This document shows, piece after piece, positions 48,939-57,350 of a stretch of 64,000 bases of DNA (positions within the stretch are counted from its first letter, which is position 1; each line of letters starts with the position of its first letter). The stretch lies in NCBI RefSeq assembly GCF_030486595.1, contig NZ_JAUJZH010000017.1:116596-180595 (forward strand), read 5' to 3'. Below the pieces are notes generated by a model that saw only the letters and a program-made list of their open reading frames with translations, did no database searches and was not told the origin of the DNA. This DNA is from Variovorax ginsengisoli. GTDB taxonomy: Bacteria > Pseudomonadota > Gammaproteobacteria > Burkholderiales > Burkholderiaceae_C. The position numbers and the translations under genes were made by a program.

Positions 48939-49304
48939 TCAGCCGAAATCGCGCTCTTGCAAGGCGATGGCGTGCCCGTGCGGCGTGCGATCCGCCGCCC
49001 GGTCCCAGGCCTGCCGATAGCGTTCGAGTTCCACGGCCGAACTCGCGCCCTTGTCCGCGACCAGCGATTCCAGTGCCGCGAGCCAATGGCGGTAGTAGGT
49101 GTCGCCGAGGTCGGCGTCGCCGGCCGCCCGGGCGGCACCGATCTGCCGCGCCAGCGCATCGGCCCATTCGGGCCAGGTGAAGAGGCCGCGCTGGTGGAGC
49201 GAGACGGCGAGGGCGAAAGCGTGCGCTTCCCAGGGCTCGCGGAACACCGGCTCGGTGCCGTCGTCGCTCGGCATGCCGGGCAGCAGCGGGATGGCTTCGT
49301 TCAT
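48939..49304 (-). CDS. Nitrile hydratase accessory (activator) protein
   Basis: A 121-aa protein with the family pattern FREPWEAHAFALAVSLHQRGLFTWPEWADAL and YYRHWLAALESLVADKG. It is related to the N-terminal half of the NHase beta subunit and corresponds to the P14K-type activators that load cobalt into the alpha subunit by subunit exchange. ATG 49304 overlaps the beta stop (ATGA, minus strand). Last gene of the alpha-beta-activator order, the arrangement known for Pseudomonas putida NHase. Confidence 0.9.
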   Translation of the reverse strand: MNEAIPLLPGMPSDDGTEPVFREPWEAHAFALAVSLHQRGLFTWPEWADALARQIGAARAAGDADLGDTYYRHWLAALESLVADKGASSAVELERYRQAWDRAADRTPHGHAIALQERDFG

Positions 49305-49963
49305 GCGGCCGGCTCCAGGTAGCTTTCCCAGGCGTCGACCGAGACGCTGAGCCCAGGCTCGGCGCTTTCGCCCCACAGCGCCACGCCGTCGAAGACGACC
49401 GTGTAGAGCCATTGCGGTTGTTCGCCCAGTCCCTGCGCGTGCGCATCGGCGAACACATGCATGCCGTGCAGGTGCTCGATGGTGCCGACCTTGCCTTGCA
49501 CGTAGCCGGGCAGGCGGGTGTGGTGTTCGACCGCACCGCTGCGCGTGCGCACGCGCTCTCCGGGCGCGAAGCGCGCCGGCACGGTGGCGGGGCGTTCGGT
49601 GGCCGTCCCCCGGGCCAGGGCGGCCGGCACGTCGGCGGCCCGCAGCACGCGCTTGACCGGCTGCGGTGCATGCAGCATCCGGCCCGCGGCCAGCTCGTCG
49701 GGCTGCAATTGCAGTCGCTCGGCCATCAACTTTTCGAGCGCCGAAAGCCATATCTGGTAGTAATTCAGCTCGGCGTAGTCGGGCAGGGTCTCGCGCGCGC
49801 TGCGGCTGGCATCGATGTTCCAGGAGCCGGTGCCGCCCATCGCCAGCGTCAGGGCCAGCGCACGGGCTTCCCAGGGCGCATGGAAGGTTTCGCCTTCGGG
49901 TTCGGGGATGATCCCGCCGGGCAGATCGCGGCCGCCGAGGTCGGCATGAGAGAGGTAGCTCAT
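49301..49963 (-). CDS. nthB: Nitrile hydratase subunit beta
   Basis: A 220-aa subunit that, with alpha, forms the enzyme converting nitriles to amides. N-terminal family features HADLGGRDLPGG and FHAPWEARALALTLAMGGTG are followed by the C-terminal SH3-like barrel (FAPGERVRTRSGAVEHHTRL, then YTVVFDGVALWGESAEPGLS). Length agrees with Co-type beta subunits (about 220). ATG 49963 overlaps the alpha stop by ATGA. The gene looks intact, unlike alpha. Confidence 0.92.
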   Translation of the reverse strand: MSYLSHADLGGRDLPGGIIPEPEGETFHAPWEARALALTLAMGGTGSWNIDASRSARETLPDYAELNYYQIWLSALEKLMAERLQLQPDELAAGRMLHAPQPVKRVLRAADVPAALARGTATERPATVPARFAPGERVRTRSGAVEHHTRLPGYVQGKVGTIEHLHGMHVFADAHAQGLGEQPQWLYTVVFDGVALWGESAEPGLSVSVDAWESYLEPAA

Positions 49964-50587
49964 GGCGCGGCCTCCGGCATGCGGGCGAGGCCGGTGCCGA
50001 TCATCGAATCCCGCGTCACGAGTCCGGCCAGGGCTTCTTCGCTCCAGCCCTCGGTGCCGTCCGGACGCTGCGGAATCACGAGATAGCGCACCTCGGCCGT
50101 GGAGTCCCAGACCCGGATCGCGGTCGATGCGGGCAGCCGCACGTCGAACTCGGCCAGCACGCCGCGCGGGTCCTTCACGGCCCGCGAGCGGTAGGGCGCG
50201 CTCTTGTACCAGGTCGGCGGCAGCCCCAGCACCGGCCAGGGGTAGCAGCTGCACAGGGTGCAGACGACCATGTGGTGCTGGCTGTCGGTGTTGGCGACCG
50301 CGACCATGTGCTCGCCCTGGCGGCCGCTGTAGCCGAGCGAGGCGATCGCCGCGGTGGCGTCCTGCAGCAGCCAGTCGCGGAAGGCCGGGTCGACCCAGGC
50401 CCGCGCCACCACGGGCACCGTTGCGCGGGCCGATCTTCGTCTGGTAGGTGTCGATCAGGACGTCGAGCGCGGCCGGGTCGATGTAGCCCTTCTGCGTGAG
50501 CACGGTCTCCAGGGCGCGGACCCGCAGGTCCATTTCGCCGAGCTCGCTGTGGTCGTCGGGATGCGCGTGGTCGTGGTCGTGTGCCAT
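49960..50587 (-). pseudogene. nthA: Nitrile hydratase subunit alpha, frameshifted
   Basis: Frame one runs from ATG 50587 (MAHDHDHAHPDDHSEL) through KIGPRNGAR to about 50411. The alpha sequence then continues in another frame from about 50416 (VVARAWVDPAFRDWL) to stop 49960. Joined they give about 209 aa, the expected length. The family has KIGPRNGARVVAKAW there, so two bases seem missing in a CGCG-type context (or one base extra). The metal site CTLCSC is intact and indicates cobalt type. Without the shift this would be a normal NHase alpha; as written the full-length subunit cannot be made. Sequencing error or true mutation cannot be separated here. The histidine-rich N-terminus (HDHDHAHPDDH) is plausible for metal loading. 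Confidence 0.85.
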
Positions 50588-50606
50588 GCGCGCATGCTAG
50601 CGCGGC

Positions 50607-52178
50607 TCAGCGCTGGTACAAGTCCTTGTGCTGCCCGCGGATCAGGTGCTTCTGCAGCTTGCCGGTGCCGGTGCGGGGAAACTCCGACACGAAGACGATC
50701 GCCTTCGGGGCCTTGAAGCCGGCCAGCCGGCCGGCGCAGTGCGCCATCAGCGCCGCCGCGTCGAGTTCCGCCCCAGGCCGGCGCACCACCACGCCGGTGA
50801 TCGCCTCGCCCCAGTGCGGATGGGGCAGGCCCACCGCCGCGGCCTCGGCCACGTCGGGATGGTCCATCAGGCAGCGCTCGACCTCGATCGAGGCCACGTT
50901 CTCGCCGCCGGTCTTGATCACGTCCTTGTAGCGGTCCTCGAACCAGATCGCGCCGTCGTCGTCGATGTGCGCGACGTCGCCGCTGTGGAACCAACCGTGG
51001 CGCAGGCAGGCCTGGCTTTCCTCGGGCATGTTCAGGTAGCCGTTCATGACCTGCGGCCCTCGGTAGACCAGTTCGCCGGTCTGGCCGCGCGGCAGCAGGC
51101 GGCCCTGCTCGTCCATCACGGCCACTCGCGTCATCGCGGTGGCGGTGCCCCAGGTGGCGGCCTTGCTCCATTGGTGTTCGGGCCGCTGCACGCAGGTCGC
51201 GGGCGTGAATTCGGTCTGGCCCGAGCCGAGCACCACGTCGGCGTTCGGGAACATGGCATGGATGGCCGTTAGGCGCTCGTGCGGCATCGGCGCCATCGCA
51301 TACATCGCGCGGCGCATGGCCGGGAAGGTCCGGCCCTGGAGCGCGGGGTGGCCCAGCAGCAGGCCATACATCATCGGCAGCAGCACGACCAGGTGCACGC
51401 CTTCGGCCTCGAACAGCGTCGCCACCTGCTGCGGCTCGAAGCCCTGCGTCAGCACCAGCGTGCCGCCGATCACCATCAGCGGCAGCACCACGCTGTTGAG
51501 CATGGCGCAATGGAACAGCGGCAGCGCGACCAGCGAGGTGTAGCCCGGCCCGCCCTGCAGCGCCAGCGCACCGGTCAAGCCCGCCATCACGACCGCGAGG
51601 TGGCTGGTCAGCACGCCCTTCGGGTTGGAGGTGGTGCCGCTGGTGTAGAGCAGCTGCACGACGTCCCGGTCGTGGACTTCGACCTCGAGCGGGGCGCTGC
51701 GGCCGCTGGCCAGCAGACCGTCGAATTCGGCGCCGGTGTGGAAGCGGTGCGCGAGCTGGGGCAAGTCCTCGGCCAGCACGCCCTTGGCCATGTCGGCGAG
51801 CGGGGCCTCGACGATCAGCACGCGGGCGGCGGCATCGCGCAGGCACCAGGCAATCTCGGAGGGCCGCAGTCCGAGGTTGACCGGCGCGCACACCAGGCCG
51901 GCCCGCGCGCACGCGAAGTAGGTCAGCAGCAGTTCGGTGCAGTTGCGCGCCATCACGGCCACCACATCCTGGTGCCGGAGCCCGAGATCGAGCAGCGCGT
52001 GCCCGAGCTGGTCGACCTGGCGGTCGAAGTCGGCGTAGCTGAGGCGCCGCGCGCCGTCGACGATCGCCACCTGGTGCGGATGGAGGTCGGCGGCGCGGGT
52101 GAGGGTGTCGGCGACACAGACCCGCTCGATCAGGTTGCGGCCGAGTGCGCCCGAAGGGTCGGATTCATGCAGAGGCAT
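50607..52178 (-). CDS. AMP-binding acyl-CoA synthetase
   Basis: A 523-aa adenylate-forming enzyme that activates a carboxylic acid to its CoA thioester. A3 core LLYTSGTTSNPKGVLTSH, A5-like SGQTEFTPA, A8 YKDVIKTGGENVASIEVE and the C-terminal lysine in PRTGTGKLQKHLI are present. ATG 52178 is preceded by an AGGGAGA site. It lies 19 bases upstream of nthA on the same strand. A nitrile to amide to acid to acyl-CoA route would fit if an amidase exists elsewhere; none is in this window. Substrate unknown (feruloyl/medium-chain type ligases look alike). Confidence 0.9.
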   Translation of the reverse strand: MPLHESDPSGALGRNLIERVCVADTLTRAADLHPHQVAIVDGARRLSYADFDRQVDQLGHALLDLGLRHQDVVAVMARNCTELLLTYFACARAGLVCAPVNLGLRPSEIAWCLRDAAARVLIVEAPLADMAKGVLAEDLPQLAHRFHTGAEFDGLLASGRSAPLEVEVHDRDVVQLLYTSGTTSNPKGVLTSHLAVVMAGLTGALALQGGPGYTSLVALPLFHCAMLNSVVLPLMVIGGTLVLTQGFEPQQVATLFEAEGVHLVVLLPMMYGLLLGHPALQGRTFPAMRRAMYAMAPMPHERLTAIHAMFPNADVVLGSGQTEFTPATCVQRPEHQWSKAATWGTATAMTRVAVMDEQGRLLPRGQTGELVYRGPQVMNGYLNMPEESQACLRHGWFHSGDVAHIDDDGAIWFEDRYKDVIKTGGENVASIEVERCLMDHPDVAEAAAVGLPHPHWGEAITGVVVRRPGAELDAAALMAHCAGRLAGFKAPKAIVFVSEFPRTGTGKLQKHLIRGQHKDLYQR

Positions 52179-52296
52179 TGCGGTCTCCCTGTGGTTGTGC
52201 CGCGAAGATAGGGAGGCGGTGGCGCCTCGTCTTGTGCGTACTGGCTGCAGGCATGCCGCGGCGGGCAAACCCTGAGCGTCGACCGGCGGGCCGCCT

Positions 52297-52321
52297 TCCA
52301 GAATGGGCCGAACATTCTGGA
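52297..52321. promoter_or_regulatory. Perfect inverted repeat over the Bug-gene ribosome-binding site
   Basis: TCCAGAATG (52297-52305) and CATTCTGGA (52313-52321) are exact inverted repeats with a 7-base centre. The GGAG of the second arm is the likely Shine-Dalgarno of the gene starting at 52329. This could be an operator for a dimeric regulator or an mRNA hairpin that hides the ribosome-binding site. Confidence 0.5.
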
Positions 52322-52328
52322 GAGTCCC

Positions 52329-53315
52329 ATGCCCCATGCTCGCCTGTCCCGCCGCGCCTTCAATCTCTCAGCCGCTGTGGCCGCTGTCTCGGTCGCGGCA
52401 CCGTCGCTGGGCCAGTCCGCCTGGCCGAGCAAGCCGATCCGCATCGTCGTGCCCTACACGCCCGGCGGCTTCACCGACCAGATGGCGCGGCTGATCCAGC
52501 CCGGGCTGCAGAGCCGGCTCGGGCAGACGGTCATCGTCGACAACAAGCCGGGGGCCAACAGCCTGATCGGGGTCGACGCGGTCGCCAAGGCGGCGCCCGA
52601 CGGGAGCACCTTCGGCGTCGTCATCGCGGCCTTTGCGGCCAACACCACGCTGTACCCCAAGCTGCCCTATGACCCGCGCAAGGACCTGGTCGGCGTGTCG
52701 CTGATGGGCGTGTCGCCGCTGCTCGCGGCAGTCAACAACGACGCGCCCTTCAAGACCGCGAAGGAGCTGATCGACTACGCCCGCGCGAATCCGGGCAAGG
52801 TGAGCTTCGGCTCGTCGGGCAACGGCTCGGCGGCGCACCTCACGAGCGAGTTGTGGAAGTCGCTCACCAAGACCTACATGATCCACATCCCGTACCGCGG
52901 CGCGGTGCCGGCGCTGACCGACCTGATGGGCGGCCAGATCCAGCTCTTCTTCGATGCGCCCACTGGGCTCATCAACCAGGGCAAGGCCGGCAAGGTCCGA
53001 CTGATCGGGGTCGCCAGCGAGCGGCGGCTGCCCGTGCTGCCGGACGTGCCGACCTTCATCGAGCAGGGCTTCCCGGGATTCACCGGCAGCACCTGGGCCG
53101 GCATGCTGGCGCCGGCCGGCACGCCGCGCGACATCGTCAAGCGCATGTCGGAGGAGGTGGCGCGGATCATCAAGAGCGACGAGACCAAGGCCAAGCTGGA
53201 GGCCATGGGCACCTTCCCGGCCGGCAGCACGCCCGAGGAGTTCGACGCCTTCATCGCGGCCGAGACGGCCAAGTGGGCGCAGGTCATCAAGACTGCGGGC
53301 GTGAAGCCCGATTGA
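52329..53315 (+). CDS. Bug-type tripartite tricarboxylate transporter substrate-binding protein
   Basis: A 328-aa periplasmic receptor. The signal peptide (about residues 1-28, LSRRAFNLSAAVAAVSVAAP) carries a twin-arginine-like RRAF. The mature protein shows Bug signatures KPIRIVVPYTPGGFTDQMAR, VIVDNKPGANSLIG, IPYRGAVPALTDLMGGQIQL and STWAGMLAPAGTP. Burkholderiales encode many such orphan receptors for carboxylates, including aromatic and nicotinic acids. Divergent from the acyl-CoA ligase with 150 bases between, suggesting that the receptor and ligase handle related carboxylates. Its last 29 bases overlap the convergent beta-lactamase gene. Confidence 0.93.
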   Translation: MPHARLSRRAFNLSAAVAAVSVAAPSLGQSAWPSKPIRIVVPYTPGGFTDQMARLIQPGLQSRLGQTVIVDNKPGANSLIGVDAVAKAAPDGSTFGVVIAAFAANTTLYPKLPYDPRKDLVGVSLMGVSPLLAAVNNDAPFKTAKELIDYARANPGKVSFGSSGNGSAAHLTSELWKSLTKTYMIHIPYRGAVPALTDLMGGQIQLFFDAPTGLINQGKAGKVRLIGVASERRLPVLPDVPTFIEQGFPGFTGSTWAGMLAPAGTPRDIVKRMSEEVARIIKSDETKAKLEAMGTFPAGSTPEEFDAFIAAETAKWAQVIKTAGVKPD

Positions 53316-54168
53316 CCAGGGCGCCGACCGACGCGATGGCGGCATCGCGAACGTCCATCGAGGCTTCCGTGCCGGTCAGATAGGCCGTCACCAGGATCGG
53401 CGCGCGGCCCGGCGGCCGCAGTATCGCGATGTCGCAGGTGCTGCCGCGGCTGCCGGAGCCGGTCTTGTCGCCGACCGCCCAGTCCGCGGGCACGCCGGCG
53501 CGCAGGCGCCTGGCGCCGGTCTGGCAGCCGTCGAGCCAGGACTGAATCTGCGCGCGAGAGGCGGGCAGGAGCGCGTCGCCCAAGAGGATCTTCTGCATGG
53601 TGGCCAGCATGGCGGCCGGCGTGGTGGTGTCGCGCGGGTCGCCGGGCAGCGATTCATTGAGGCCGGGTTCGTTGCGGTCGAGCCGTGTCTGGGTGTCGCC
53701 GAGACTGCGCAGATAGCGGGTCAGGCCGGCCGGCCCGCCGAAGCTCGCGAGCATCAGGTTCGCGGCCGGGTTGTCGCTCAGCGTGACGGCCGCCTCGCAC
53801 AATTCGGCCATGGAGAGTCCGGGCTCGCCGAGATGCTTCCCGGTCACCGGTGCGTGCGGAATCAGGTCGCGCTGGCCGATGACGATGCGCCGCTCCAGCC
53901 GCTCCTTTCCCTGGTCGACGCGGCTCAACACAGCCGCGGCGGCCAGGAACTTGAAGGTGCTGCACATCGGGAAGCGTTCGTCCGCGCGATGGCCGGCACG
54001 CAGGCCGCTGCCGGTGTCGAGGATGCACACCCCCAGCCGGCCGCCGCTGGCCTTCTCGATGTCGGCCATTTGCCGTTGCAGTTCGGTCGTGCCGTCGGCC
54101 CGCGCCAGGGCCGGCGCGCTGGCCAGGGCGGCGAGCAGGGCGGCCGAAAAATGTCGGCGATCCATCAT
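53287..54168 (-). CDS. Class A beta-lactamase
   Basis: A 293-aa serine beta-lactamase. All catalytic elements are intact: Ser70-Thr-Phe-Lys73 (CSTFKF), Ser-Asp-Asn at 131-133, Glu167 in NEPGLNES and KTG at 235-237 followed by SGSRG. The signal MMDRRHFSAALLAALASAPA has a twin-arginine (DRRHF), so Tat export is likely. Cys69 precedes the serine, as in carbapenemases, but the partner Cys238 is absent (the next Cys is 245). ATG 54168 follows an AAGGAG site. Divergent from a LysR gene with an operator-like palindrome between, so it is probably inducible (AmpR type). Spectrum cannot be predicted. Confidence 0.93.
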   Translation of the reverse strand: MMDRRHFSAALLAALASAPALARADGTTELQRQMADIEKASGGRLGVCILDTGSGLRAGHRADERFPMCSTFKFLAAAAVLSRVDQGKERLERRIVIGQRDLIPHAPVTGKHLGEPGLSMAELCEAAVTLSDNPAANLMLASFGGPAGLTRYLRSLGDTQTRLDRNEPGLNESLPGDPRDTTTPAAMLATMQKILLGDALLPASRAQIQSWLDGCQTGARRLRAGVPADWAVGDKTGSGSRGSTCDIAILRPPGRAPILVTAYLTGTEASMDVRDAAIASVGALVNRASRPQS

Positions 54169-54220
54169 GAAAGTCTCCTTGAAAGCGGCGTACTGTGCGC
54201 GATCGAGGGCGGCTCGACAA

Positions 54221-54259
54221 ACGATGGTATTTTCTGCCTCGCAAAAGAAAATCTATCGT
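54221..54259. promoter_or_regulatory. Large LysR-type palindrome between bla and lysR
   Basis: ATTTTCT (54229-54235) and AGAAAAT (54246-54252) are exact inverted repeats 10 bases apart. Outside them ACGAT (54221-54225) and ATCGT (54255-54259) also pair, with 3 and 2 bases of offset. This A/T-rich island in an otherwise GC-rich gap of 98 bases is the expected location for the regulator's binding site. Confidence 0.6.
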
Positions 54260-54266
54260 CTAATTC

Positions 54267-55154
54267 ATGGCCCGCACCCATCTGCCGCTCAATGCCCTGC
54301 GCGCCTTCGAATGCGCCGCCCGCCACCTGAGCTTCACGCTGGCGGCGGCCGAACTCAGCGTCACGCAGGCGGCGGTCAGCCAGCAGGTGCGCGGGCTCGA
54401 GGCCCGGCTGGGCGTCTCCCTGTTCCGGCGGCTGCCGCGCGGCCTCGCGCTCACCGACGAAGGACTGGCGCTGCTGCCGGTGCTGGTCGACGCCTTCGGC
54501 CGCATCGAATCGGTGATCCAGCAGTTCGACAACGGCCATTTCTTCGAGGTGCTGAGCGTGGGCGTGGTCGGCACCTTCGCGGTCGGCTGGCTGATTCCGC
54601 GGCTGCGGCTGTTCCGCGACAGCTGTCCCTTCATCGACCTGCGCCTGATGACCCACAACAACGTGGTCGACCTGGCGGCCGAGGGACTGGACTTCGCGAT
54701 CCGCTTCGGCGACGGCAACTGGCCCGGGCTGCAGGCCGAGGCGTTGATGGACGCGCCGCTCTGCGTGCTGTGCGCCCCGGCGGTGGCGGCCCGCGTGCGC
54801 CGCCCGCAGGACCTGGCGCACGAGACGCTGCTGCGCTCCTACAGGGCGGAAGACTGGCCGGGCTGGTTCGCCGCGGCGGGGGTGGATTGCCCCGCCATCC
54901 GGGGACCGGTGTTCGATTCGTCGCGGCTGATGGTCGAAGCCGCCGTGCAGGGCGCCGGGGTCGCGCTGGCGCCGTCCTCGATGTTCGAGCGCGAGTTGCA
55001 GGAGGGGCGGCTGGTCCGGCCGCTCGGCATCTCGGTCGCGACCGGCAGCTACTGGCTGACCCGGCTGCGGTCGCGGCCGGTGAGTCCGGCGATGGCGCTG
55101 TTTCGCGATTGGCTGCTTGCGCAGGCGGCTGCCGCGGCCTTGCCGGCGGGCTGA
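54267..55154 (+). CDS. LysR family regulator, AmpR/GcvA-like
   Basis: A 295-aa regulator. The HTH LSFTLAAAELSVTQAAVSQQ followed by VRGLEARLGVSLFRRLPRGL is the AmpR/GcvA-type N-terminus, and the effector domain follows. Divergent from the class A beta-lactamase, matching the ampR-bla pairs where the regulator senses muropeptides and activates the lactamase. ATG 54267 is fixed by the RNALRAFE-like start MARTHLPLNALRAFECAARH. It ends three bases before the convergent alcohol dehydrogenase gene. Confidence 0.92.
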   Translation: MARTHLPLNALRAFECAARHLSFTLAAAELSVTQAAVSQQVRGLEARLGVSLFRRLPRGLALTDEGLALLPVLVDAFGRIESVIQQFDNGHFFEVLSVGVVGTFAVGWLIPRLRLFRDSCPFIDLRLMTHNNVVDLAAEGLDFAIRFGDGNWPGLQAEALMDAPLCVLCAPAVAARVRRPQDLAHETLLRSYRAEDWPGWFAAAGVDCPAIRGPVFDSSRLMVEAAVQGAGVALAPSSMFERELQEGRLVRPLGISVATGSYWLTRLRSRPVSPAMALFRDWLLAQAAAAALPAG

Positions 55155-55157
55155 GGC

Positions 55158-56294
55158 CTACATCGACGCTTCGAGCATCTGGCGGTAGTCGTCGCGGCTC
55201 GCGAGCCGCGGATTGGTCTTGTGGCAGTGGTCCACCATCGCGCCGTCGATCACCTGCTCGAATTGCGCGGGCGTGACGCCGACTTCGGCCAGCCCCTTGG
55301 GCAGGCCGAGCCGTGCGCTCATGTCGCGGATGGCGTCGCCGAGGTCGCCGGCCGAGTCGAGGTGCATGGCTTGCGCCATGCGCTGAAGGCGCTGCTCTTT
55401 CTGGACCGATTCGGCGCCGGCGTTGAAGTGGATCACGGCCGGCAGGAAGAGGGCGTTGAGGGTGCCGTGGTGCAGCCGCGGGTCGACGCCGCCCAGACTG
55501 TGGCTCAGCGAGTGCACGCAGCCCAGGCCCTTCTGGAAGGCCATAGCGCCCTGCATCGAGGCGCTCATGAGATTGAGCCGCGCCTCGCGGTCGCTGCCGT
55601 CGCGGGTGGCGCGCTCGATGTGGCCCCAGGCGCGCTCGAGGCCATCCAGCGCGATGCCGTCGGCCGGCGGGTTGAAAGCCGCCGACATGAAGGTCTCCAT
55701 GCAGTGCGCGATCGCGTCCATGCCGGTGGCCGCGGTCAGCCTGGGCGGCAGGCCGAGCGTGAGCTCGGGGTCGCAGATGGCGGCCTTGGGCATCAGGAAC
55801 CAGTTGTGGAACCCGAGCTTGCGATGGTCGTCGACGATCACGATGGCGCCGCGCGCCACCTCGCTGCCGGTGCCGCTGGTGGTGGGCACGGCGATCAGCG
55901 GCGCCACGCGCTCGGTGATCTTGGTCGAGCCGCCTTCGATGGTCGCGTAGGTCTTGAGCGGGCCCTCGTGCGTGGCCGCGATCGCCACGCCCTTGGCGCA
56001 GTCGATGGCCGAGCCGCCGCCGACTGCGATCAGGCCGTCGCAGCCCGCCTCGCGGTACTGGGCCGCGGCCAGCCGGACGGCGGCCTCGGTCGGGTTCGAA
56101 GGCGTCTGGTCGAACACCGCGACCGCCAGGTCGCCGAGCGCGTCGAGCGCCTTCTGCAGGATGCCGGCGGCGCGCACGCCGGCGTCGGTCACGACCAAGG
56201 GCCGCGTGATGCCGATGCGCTCGCATTCGCTGCGCAGCAGCCGGATGGCGCCGAAGTCGAACTGGATCTGGGTCAGGTACTGGATGAGAGCCAT
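55158..56294 (-). CDS. Iron-containing alcohol dehydrogenase
   Basis: NAD(P)-dependent group III alcohol dehydrogenase, 378 aa. Cofactor region AVGGGSAIDCAKGVAI, PTTSGTGSEVARGAI, and the metal-ligand set: the Asp of CDPELTLGLPPRLTAA, His in GMDAIAHCMET, His in HSLSHSLGG and His in LHHGTLNA. ATG 56294 (MALIQYLTQIQFDFGA) was chosen because it opens the family domain; a start 19 codons upstream would add an unconserved tail. It is divergent from the hydrolase gene with 115 bases between. Substrate unknown. Confidence 0.92.
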   Translation of the reverse strand: MALIQYLTQIQFDFGAIRLLRSECERIGITRPLVVTDAGVRAAGILQKALDALGDLAVAVFDQTPSNPTEAAVRLAAAQYREAGCDGLIAVGGGSAIDCAKGVAIAATHEGPLKTYATIEGGSTKITERVAPLIAVPTTSGTGSEVARGAIVIVDDHRKLGFHNWFLMPKAAICDPELTLGLPPRLTAATGMDAIAHCMETFMSAAFNPPADGIALDGLERAWGHIERATRDGSDREARLNLMSASMQGAMAFQKGLGCVHSLSHSLGGVDPRLHHGTLNALFLPAVIHFNAGAESVQKEQRLQRMAQAMHLDSAGDLGDAIRDMSARLGLPKGLAEVGVTPAQFEQVIDGAMVDHCHKTNPRLASRDDYRQMLEASM

Positions 56295-56409
56295 GGGGAT
56301 GACGCCGGTGCTGCCGACGGTACGATGCGAGTCTTCGAATCTAACAAGCACGGAAGCCCTTGGACACGAAAAAAACCCTTGCGCTTGTCACCAGCGGTAC
56401 AGCCCGGCC

Positions 56410-57345
56410 ATGCCAGCGCTGACCGCCAAGATGGCCAGCGTGGTCGAGCGCATGGCTCGCGCCGGACGGCCGCCGCTGCATCTGCTGACGCCGGATGAAG
56501 CCAGGGCCGCCTACGAGAAAGGCGCCGGCGTGCTCGAAGTCCCGAAGCCGCAGCTCGCGCGGGTGGAGGATTTCAGTGTCCCGGCACGCGACGGGCATGC
56601 GCTGCCGGTGCGGCTCTACGCGCCTTCCGGCGAGCGGCTGCCGCTGCTGCTGTTCTTCCACGGCGGCGGCTTCACGGTCGGCAGCGTCGCCACCCACGAC
56701 ACGCTGTGCCGGGTGCTGAGCCAGCGCAGCGGCTGCGCCGTCGTCTCGGTCGACTACCGGCTGGCCCCGGCGCACCGCTTCCCGACCGCGTCCAACGACG
56801 CCTGGGACGCGCTCGCGCACATCGCGGGCAACGCTGCGCAATGGGGCCTGGACGGCAGCCGCATCGCGGTCGGCGGCGACAGCGCCGGCGGCACGCTGGC
56901 GGCGGTCTGCGCGATCCTGGCGCGCGACGCCGGGCTGCCTGTCGCGCTGCAGCTGCTGTTCTATCCGGGCATGGCGGCCCACCAGGACACCGACTCGCAC
57001 CGGCGCTATGCCGAGGGCCCGCTGCTCGGCGAGGCGCTGATCAGCTGGTTCTTCAGCCTCTACGTGCATTCGAGCGCCGAGCGCGACGACTGGCGCTTCG
57101 CGCCGTTGAACGCGGACGACCTCGAAGGCGTCGCGCCGGCCTGGATCGGCCTCGCCGAGATCGATCCCGTGGTCGACGAAGGCATCGCCTACGCCGACAA
57201 GCTGCGCGCCGCCGGCGTCGCGGTCGACCTTGAAATCTATCGCGGCGTGATCCATGAATTCGTCAAGATGGGCCGCGCCATCCCCGAGGCCCTGCAAGCC
57301 CACGCCGATGCGGCGCTGGCCCTGAAACAAGCCCTGCAACCCTGA
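56410..57345 (+). CDS. Alpha/beta hydrolase of the hormone-sensitive lipase type
   Basis: A 311-aa esterase. Oxyanion-hole HGGG (FFHGGGFTVGS), nucleophile elbow GDSAGG, catalytic Asp in IGLAEIDPVVDE and His in GVIHEFVKMG. This HSL group hydrolyses short-chain esters and acetylated compounds. ATG 56410 lies 115 bases after the divergent alcohol dehydrogenase start and five bases before the thioesterase-GNAT gene, so the plus-strand genes are probably co-transcribed. Confidence 0.92.
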   Translation: MPALTAKMASVVERMARAGRPPLHLLTPDEARAAYEKGAGVLEVPKPQLARVEDFSVPARDGHALPVRLYAPSGERLPLLLFFHGGGFTVGSVATHDTLCRVLSQRSGCAVVSVDYRLAPAHRFPTASNDAWDALAHIAGNAAQWGLDGSRIAVGGDSAGGTLAAVCAILARDAGLPVALQLLFYPGMAAHQDTDSHRRYAEGPLLGEALISWFFSLYVHSSAERDDWRFAPLNADDLEGVAPAWIGLAEIDPVVDEGIAYADKLRAAGVAVDLEIYRGVIHEFVKMGRAIPEALQAHADAALALKQALQP

Positions 57346-57350
57346 CCGCC

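Noticed and set aside
49301..50410. The long minus-strand frame from 50587 to 49301 as one fused NHase protein
   Set aside because: After codon 59 the frame loses all NHase alpha similarity until it enters the beta subunit frame; the frameshift explanation is simpler.
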